A model generated the notes under the pieces. It had not been told where the DNA came from, ran no database searches, and saw only the letters and a program-made list of their open reading frames with translations. Positions 59,798 through 64,000 of a stretch of DNA of 64,000 nt are shown here, in pieces; positions within the stretch are counted from its first letter, which is position 1; each line of letters begins with the position of its first letter. This DNA is from Pisaster brevispinus (lineage: Eukaryota > Echinodermata > Asteroidea > Forcipulatida > Asteriidae): positions 5,555,827 to 5,619,826 of the forward strand of contig JAMKCF010000013.1 of the NCBI GenBank assembly GCA_023634235.1, in the 5' to 3' direction. Made by a program: the position numbers and the translations under genes.

Positions 59798-59883
59798 AAC
59801 TGTTTCCCTCACGTCATTCATGTTTGTTATTAACAACTTAGTTTCCGAAACTACGGATTTTTTCCGGTCATTTTTTTTTCTCG

Positions 59884-60045
59884 GCCAATAGACCCCCTTG
59901 AAGTGGCTGCTATCGCTGCGGTCAAACGATGAAAACGCGCAAGCGTGTACGCGCCGCGCATTACTCTCAGCCAACGATAGGTCTTCATTGACAACATTGA
60001 GGGCGCTGTTTTAGGCTTGTGACGTCATACACAGGGGGTACACAC
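59884..60045. mobile_element. MITE family A copy in the receptor's 3' region
   Basis: AATAGACCCCC at the left and GGGGGTA at the right. The interior has GTGGCTGCTATCGCTGC, TCAAACGATGAAAACGCGC, GTGTACGCGCCGCGC, CAGCCAACGATAGG, TTGAGGGCGCTG and TGTGACGTCAT. It starts 87 bp after the stop codon and so probably lies in the 3' UTR. Confidence 0.7.
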
Positions 60046-61311
60046 TGTATGTACGCGGCCAACTTAAACGTCCGCGTTTTATTTTTGCGAGAATTAACAG
60101 GACCACTAAACAATTGTTTTGTTTTGCACCACTCGATTAAAACGACAACCATTCCATTAAACAATCCACTTGAACAGCTTTCAATTTGCAGCAGCGTTTT
60201 GCAGAAATTTCCAGTTGCGCCTACTCTGCTAAATGCCGATGCCGCATGGCTAAACAAGCACGCCTTCAAGTTTAACTGAATACATACAATAATGCTATGA
60301 AAATTTGCATGCCTCGATTTGAAATTAAAATTACGGTTTCGACTGAACTAGCAAAATCACAACAATACGAATGCATGAGGGTGAAATGGGCTGTTGCTGT
60401 TGTTGTTGTTGTTGTTTCGAGTTTGTTTTTTTTTGCCGCAAATGACCGGGAAAAGTTGTAACACATTTTATAAAATTAAGTCAAAGTTTGTTAAGAAAAC
60501 TCCCGTGATTACATGTATGCCAAGTCGGCCTTCTAGTGAATTAAACGGTGTATACGTCTCACGTTACGTAATTATTGTAAGAAATTGTAAATTGTCAATA
60601 TTAGGTAAGTTATATTATGGGATATGATTTGTTTATTCATGATGTTCATCCTGTGCTGGACTGGTCTCATCCAGTGCCGCTAGTGTTTTTTCTCTCACCG
60701 GTTGTATAGCCTGTCTGCATACAATAATTTAAATAACAATCACCACAAAATTGTAATGTTACATCTTGTTTTTGATTTGCCCATGACTATATCCATGCCA
60801 AATTGGCTCTCATCCAATCAACCATGGAAACACTAGCTTCACCAATTAATGGTTGACCTTACGTCACGTATTACGTAACCAACTGTAAATTGGGTGTTTA
60901 TACAGTGAAGTTTGGATACCGGTGTTGCAATGATTCCGTTATGTCAACCCCATAGCAGCCGAACTTTCACAAAATAATCGAAAAGGCGTGTGCTCGAATT
61001 TCCTAATCAACTCACAAAAGGTTTGCCTATGACGTCATACATTACGAAATTACCATAACAAATTGTAAACGTTGTACTTATGGGTGCTGTTTGTATTAAA
61101 TTATCTGCCCACAAGGGCATAATGTTGAGAGTTTTTTTCGGGGGTGGGGTGGGGGAACAAAGCTTAGGCCAGCATGTAGAAATTGTAAAATTAATGTACG
61201 TGGTAGTATAATTGTTCCGTTCACAGTCTTCGCTGTTAAAGGAATGAAACAATACTCATACATATATTAAATCTGCTAACCCAGTTGAACAGTTTAAGAA
61301 ATTACTTCAAA

Positions 61312-61560
61312 TCTACACTCTAAAAACATCCGGATCAGAGCTGACCCAGACCCGGGTTCTGCGGGGTCCGACCACTCATTACTGGGTCAGTATGACCCGG
61401 AATCCGTGTCAGTGACCAAGACATCAGTCAAAGTGACGCAGAATCTGAGCTAAAACCCCATTTTCAGTTTAATTTTCCGGGTCACCCAGACCCGGCAATG
61501 GGTCCAGCCCCCAGGGTCCCGAAATTCAGATCAATTCTGACCCTGGGGGTTTTAAGAGAG
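61312..61560. mobile_element. MITE-like repeat with GGGTCA/TGACCC interior
   Basis: The ends ACACTCTAAAAAC and GGTTTTAAGAGAGT are roughly inverted. The interior is dense in GACCCAGACCCGG, ACTGGGTCAGTATGACCCGG and GGGTCACCCAGACCCGG. No coding capacity. Confidence 0.55.
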
Positions 61561-62768
61561 TAGCTCCCTCTACCCGTTCCTTAATATTTATTTTTAACAA
61601 TTATTCTAAAAAATAGTTACATTCTTTCTTTTTTTTGAAAGGCTTCACACAATGATTTGTAAAATCTTTCGCGAGGTATGGGCATATTTTGCCTGAACAT
61701 TGATACAGCTTGAGACATTGTTTTTATTTGCACTAGTTTGAGTTCCGGTATTCACTTATGTTAATTAAAGTTCAACACAGATTGTTTATAACTTACGAAC
61801 TGTATTAGTTTTTGTGTGTGGGTGGGGGGGGGGGTATAAACGATTTCATTTCTCGCATCTTACTTCATTCGGGCCTTTTGAAAGCTCCGAGTGTGTGGAC
61901 AGCAGGCATAATAATACTCAGTCAAACTTATCCTTTTTTCTTAACGTGTTTCTACACTCATACATTATTCAAGGTCACGTGTCACTCGAACCGCCCACCA
62001 AGGCTTTATTACATCCTAGATGGGGGTCGAAGGTCAGGCTCTTCAGATCAGGTCTGGAGTTTCTTGGTTCAGTCGTTGGGGCGCAGTGCAATAGAAATAA
62101 ATTTTTAAAGACTGCTACCAGCCGGCCAACTTCAAGGAGTGTTAATCTCTTAAAATGTTGTTATATATAGGGCAAGCGTTACATACAAAGTGTGGACATG
62201 AGAACAAAAGAGGTATACACAAGGCAGGGCTTTGAAACACTATGTGGACTTAAACACGTCCACACAGTGTTTTCACCAGTGTTGAAGAATATGTTGTTTT
62301 CTTACCGTGCACAGAACAAAGGAATGTCCACAGAGGGCGTAACACAGATATGTGTGTGAGCGTCCCGTTGAAACCGAGGACTTTAACAAAAAAGGGGATC
62401 CGGATGTTTGACAGAGCGAGGACGTCCTCGATTCGCTTTCGTGTACAAAACCAATAGGGACTTCGTTAAAAAAACAAAGTCCAAACAAGAGAGGTCCTCG
62501 ATTTACGGGATTCACAAACATGTGTGGGCGTGTGTACGATTATGTTCACAGTGCGAGGTTTCTATTTTGAATCTTCTATGTTCACCACACGAAACGCAAC
62601 GGTCACCGTGCATTGCGATTATAGCAATTCCACTCCCCCTTTTTAGAGAAACACTCTTGGTGGCGCCCTGTATTAAAATGTCCATTCTTCCATCACCAGT
62701 TGATGGCAACACCGTGTTTTTAATAGGTTTTCTATCATTCTATATAGTTAATTGCTTGTTGCTTACAA

Positions 62769-62879
62769 TTACGGCTGATTGAAAGACTCTGCGGTTAGGT
62801 TTACCACACGTTTAAAATCGTTTCTGTGTATCTCATCCAGAGTCTTCATGTCCTCATCCGATAGAGTGAAGTCAAACAC
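62769..62879 (-). CDS. Aldo-keto reductase, C-terminal exon (partial gene)
   Basis: On the minus strand the acceptor GGTTTTATTTTGCAG is followed in phase 0 by VFDFTLSDEDMKTLDEIHRN, the signature end of AKR1-type aldo-keto reductases (NADPH-dependent reduction of aldehydes and ketones, cytosolic TIM barrel). In AKR1 genes an exon commonly starts at this very VFDF. The frame runs 36 codons to TAA (62769-62771). The C-terminus, NDFKRVVNLTAESFNQP, lacks the usual HP.YPF motif. A donor-like GTG|GTAAAC after codon 25 could splice to another last exon, but I found none. All catalytic residues lie in exons beyond the right edge. The gene converges on the receptor gene. Confidence 0.8.
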   Translation of the reverse strand: MFDFTLSDEDMKTLDEIHRNDFKRVVNLTAESFNQP

Positions 62880-64000
62880 CTGCAAAATAAAACCACACAA
62901 TCACACTTCAATTAATTTTACTCGAAGATTCCATGGTACTGTTTTTAGAAGCCCGTTTGTAAACTCTGCCCCCAAAAGGGGGCGGGGTAACATTTTCCAA
63001 GTTCCCTCAGGCAGGATATACTTTTGGTAATAACTCCACAAGTTAATGACCATTATAATATTAAACATTGCTAGAAATGAATCAAATTTTTAAACAAAGA
63101 GGACATTTTTTACCCCAAAATTTGAGTCTGGGAAAGGCTTCAGGCATGTAGCCTTTCTCATGCATCTGTACGCACACAATCCTAAGCAGCAAGGGTGTTT
63201 TTTCTTTCATTATTTTCTAGTAAACTTCGATTACCATTAGCCAAACTTTGAACAAGTTTGTTGTTCTATGCATATGTTGGGATACACCAAGTAAGAATAC
63301 TGGTCTTTGACGATCACCAAAAGTAAATACCCTGCCTTTAAAACCTAGCCAAAGAGTTTGTAAGCGGAAATTACACTGAGTTGATCCTTTGGCAATTTTT
63401 TAAAAACATCATTGACCTCCCCTTCAATAATTCAAACAGGGGATGTATAAACTTATCTCTTAGCTTTGTGCTATTAGCCACTCCTGGCTGTAATTAACCT
63501 TGTCTTCGCCGGATGGCTATAGACGAGTTGGTTACTGTTGTACTGAGTCCAAAGGCTCTTATAATGATGGTTCAGACCATTTGAAAGGGATTGTATTCAC
63601 CCCGCCAAAATACATGCTAATTATAAAAGGTCATACTAGAAACAGTACGATGGTGTAATAGTGTGAGTTTATTCTGATGGTGTCAAGACATATTAAAATG
63701 TTTATGCATATTATTTACGCATGTAAGAAACATACACTAATACTTTATGATCTCAATGCTTAATTTAAAAAAAATATATATAAATAACAGTGCTAATTTT
63801 CCCAAAGAAATGTATTGATTTTTGCTCGCAAACGTGACGAACCAACTTTGATGAGAATGTTACAAAATGGTCGTGTAAAGTATTTTGGAAATGTAGAGCT
63901 CATTGTAAATGATTAAGGTGAGACAAAATATAAAGTTATAATTAATTGATCAACTTTGTAAATACTTTACTTTCCGTCAATCATTACTAGAATATATTTT
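62880..64000 (-). other. Aldo-keto reductase intron (to window edge)
   Basis: Upstream of the reductase exon on its strand. No earlier reductase exon (for example the IPKS or catalytic Tyr exons) is recognisable, so the intron continues past the window. Apart from the MITE remnant it is plain AT-rich sequence. Confidence 0.5.
63119..63345 (-). mobile_element. Echinoderm-type MITE remnant
   Basis: The minus strand begins TTAAAGGCAGGGTATTTACT, then TTTGGTGATCGTCAAAGACC and AGTATTCTTACTTGGTGTAT, then CCCAACATATGCATAGAAC and AAAACACCCTTGCTGC. I recognise this as an abundant repeat of echinoderm genomes (TTAAAGGCA.TGGACAC.. type). The other inverted end is not preserved nearby. Confidence 0.6.

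Larger units (their letters stand above)
59798..62768. other. Receptor 3' region and intergenic space
   Basis: The stop is at 59797. The first clear AATAAA on + is far away (62096-62101). ATTAAA variants occur earlier (for example about 60152), so the 3' UTR end is unknown. On the - strand a TTTATT near 62003 could be the AATAAA of the reductase transcript. The stretch holds a family A MITE, a GTT run (60391-60415), a G-run (61825) and a hairpin AACACTATGTGGAC/GTCCACACAGTGTT near 62238-62272. Confidence 0.45.

Overview
The window is animal nuclear DNA: AT-rich, intron-rich and full of short repeats. The repeats (many short inverted-terminal elements, tRNA-headed SINE-like sequences, and a motif near the right end that I recognise from echinoderm genomes) suggest an echinoderm or a close deuterostome relative. 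I cannot name the species.

One gene dominates. A class C G-protein-coupled receptor, a metabotropic GABA-B receptor subunit closest to subunit 2 (GABBR2-like), runs on the + strand from 3247 to 59797. I could trace 17 coding exons with GT-AG borders and matching phases. Joined, they give 2370 nt, or 789 residues: signal peptide, Venus-flytrap ligand module, seven membrane helices and a short cytoplasmic tail. Exon 1 is separated from the rest by a 37.7 kb intron. Exons 2 to 17 lie between 41192 and 59797.

A second gene comes in from the right edge on the - strand. One exon (62769-62879) encodes the C-terminal end of an aldo-keto reductase. The two genes are convergent, about 3 kb apart.

Layout: 1-3246, 5' flank with a tRNA-like SINE head; 3247-3513, exon 1; 3514-41191, intron 1, holding nested and duplicated mobile elements (a dense 9.5-24.8 kb block of one repeat family, a 2.3 kb hAT-like insertion with an 8 bp target duplication, a LINE 3' end, a near-perfect 216 bp inverted repeat, several MITEs, minisatellites and strong hairpins); 41192-59797, exons 2-17 with repeat-bearing introns; 59798-62768, receptor 3' region and intergenic DNA; 62769-62879, reductase exon; 62880-64000, reductase intron with a MITE remnant.

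The main points of interest are the receptor's loss of the residues that bind GABA in GABBR1, the co-loss of a conserved disulfide, and repeat families whose terminal or internal hairpins differ between copies by compensating changes. All alignments were done by eye.
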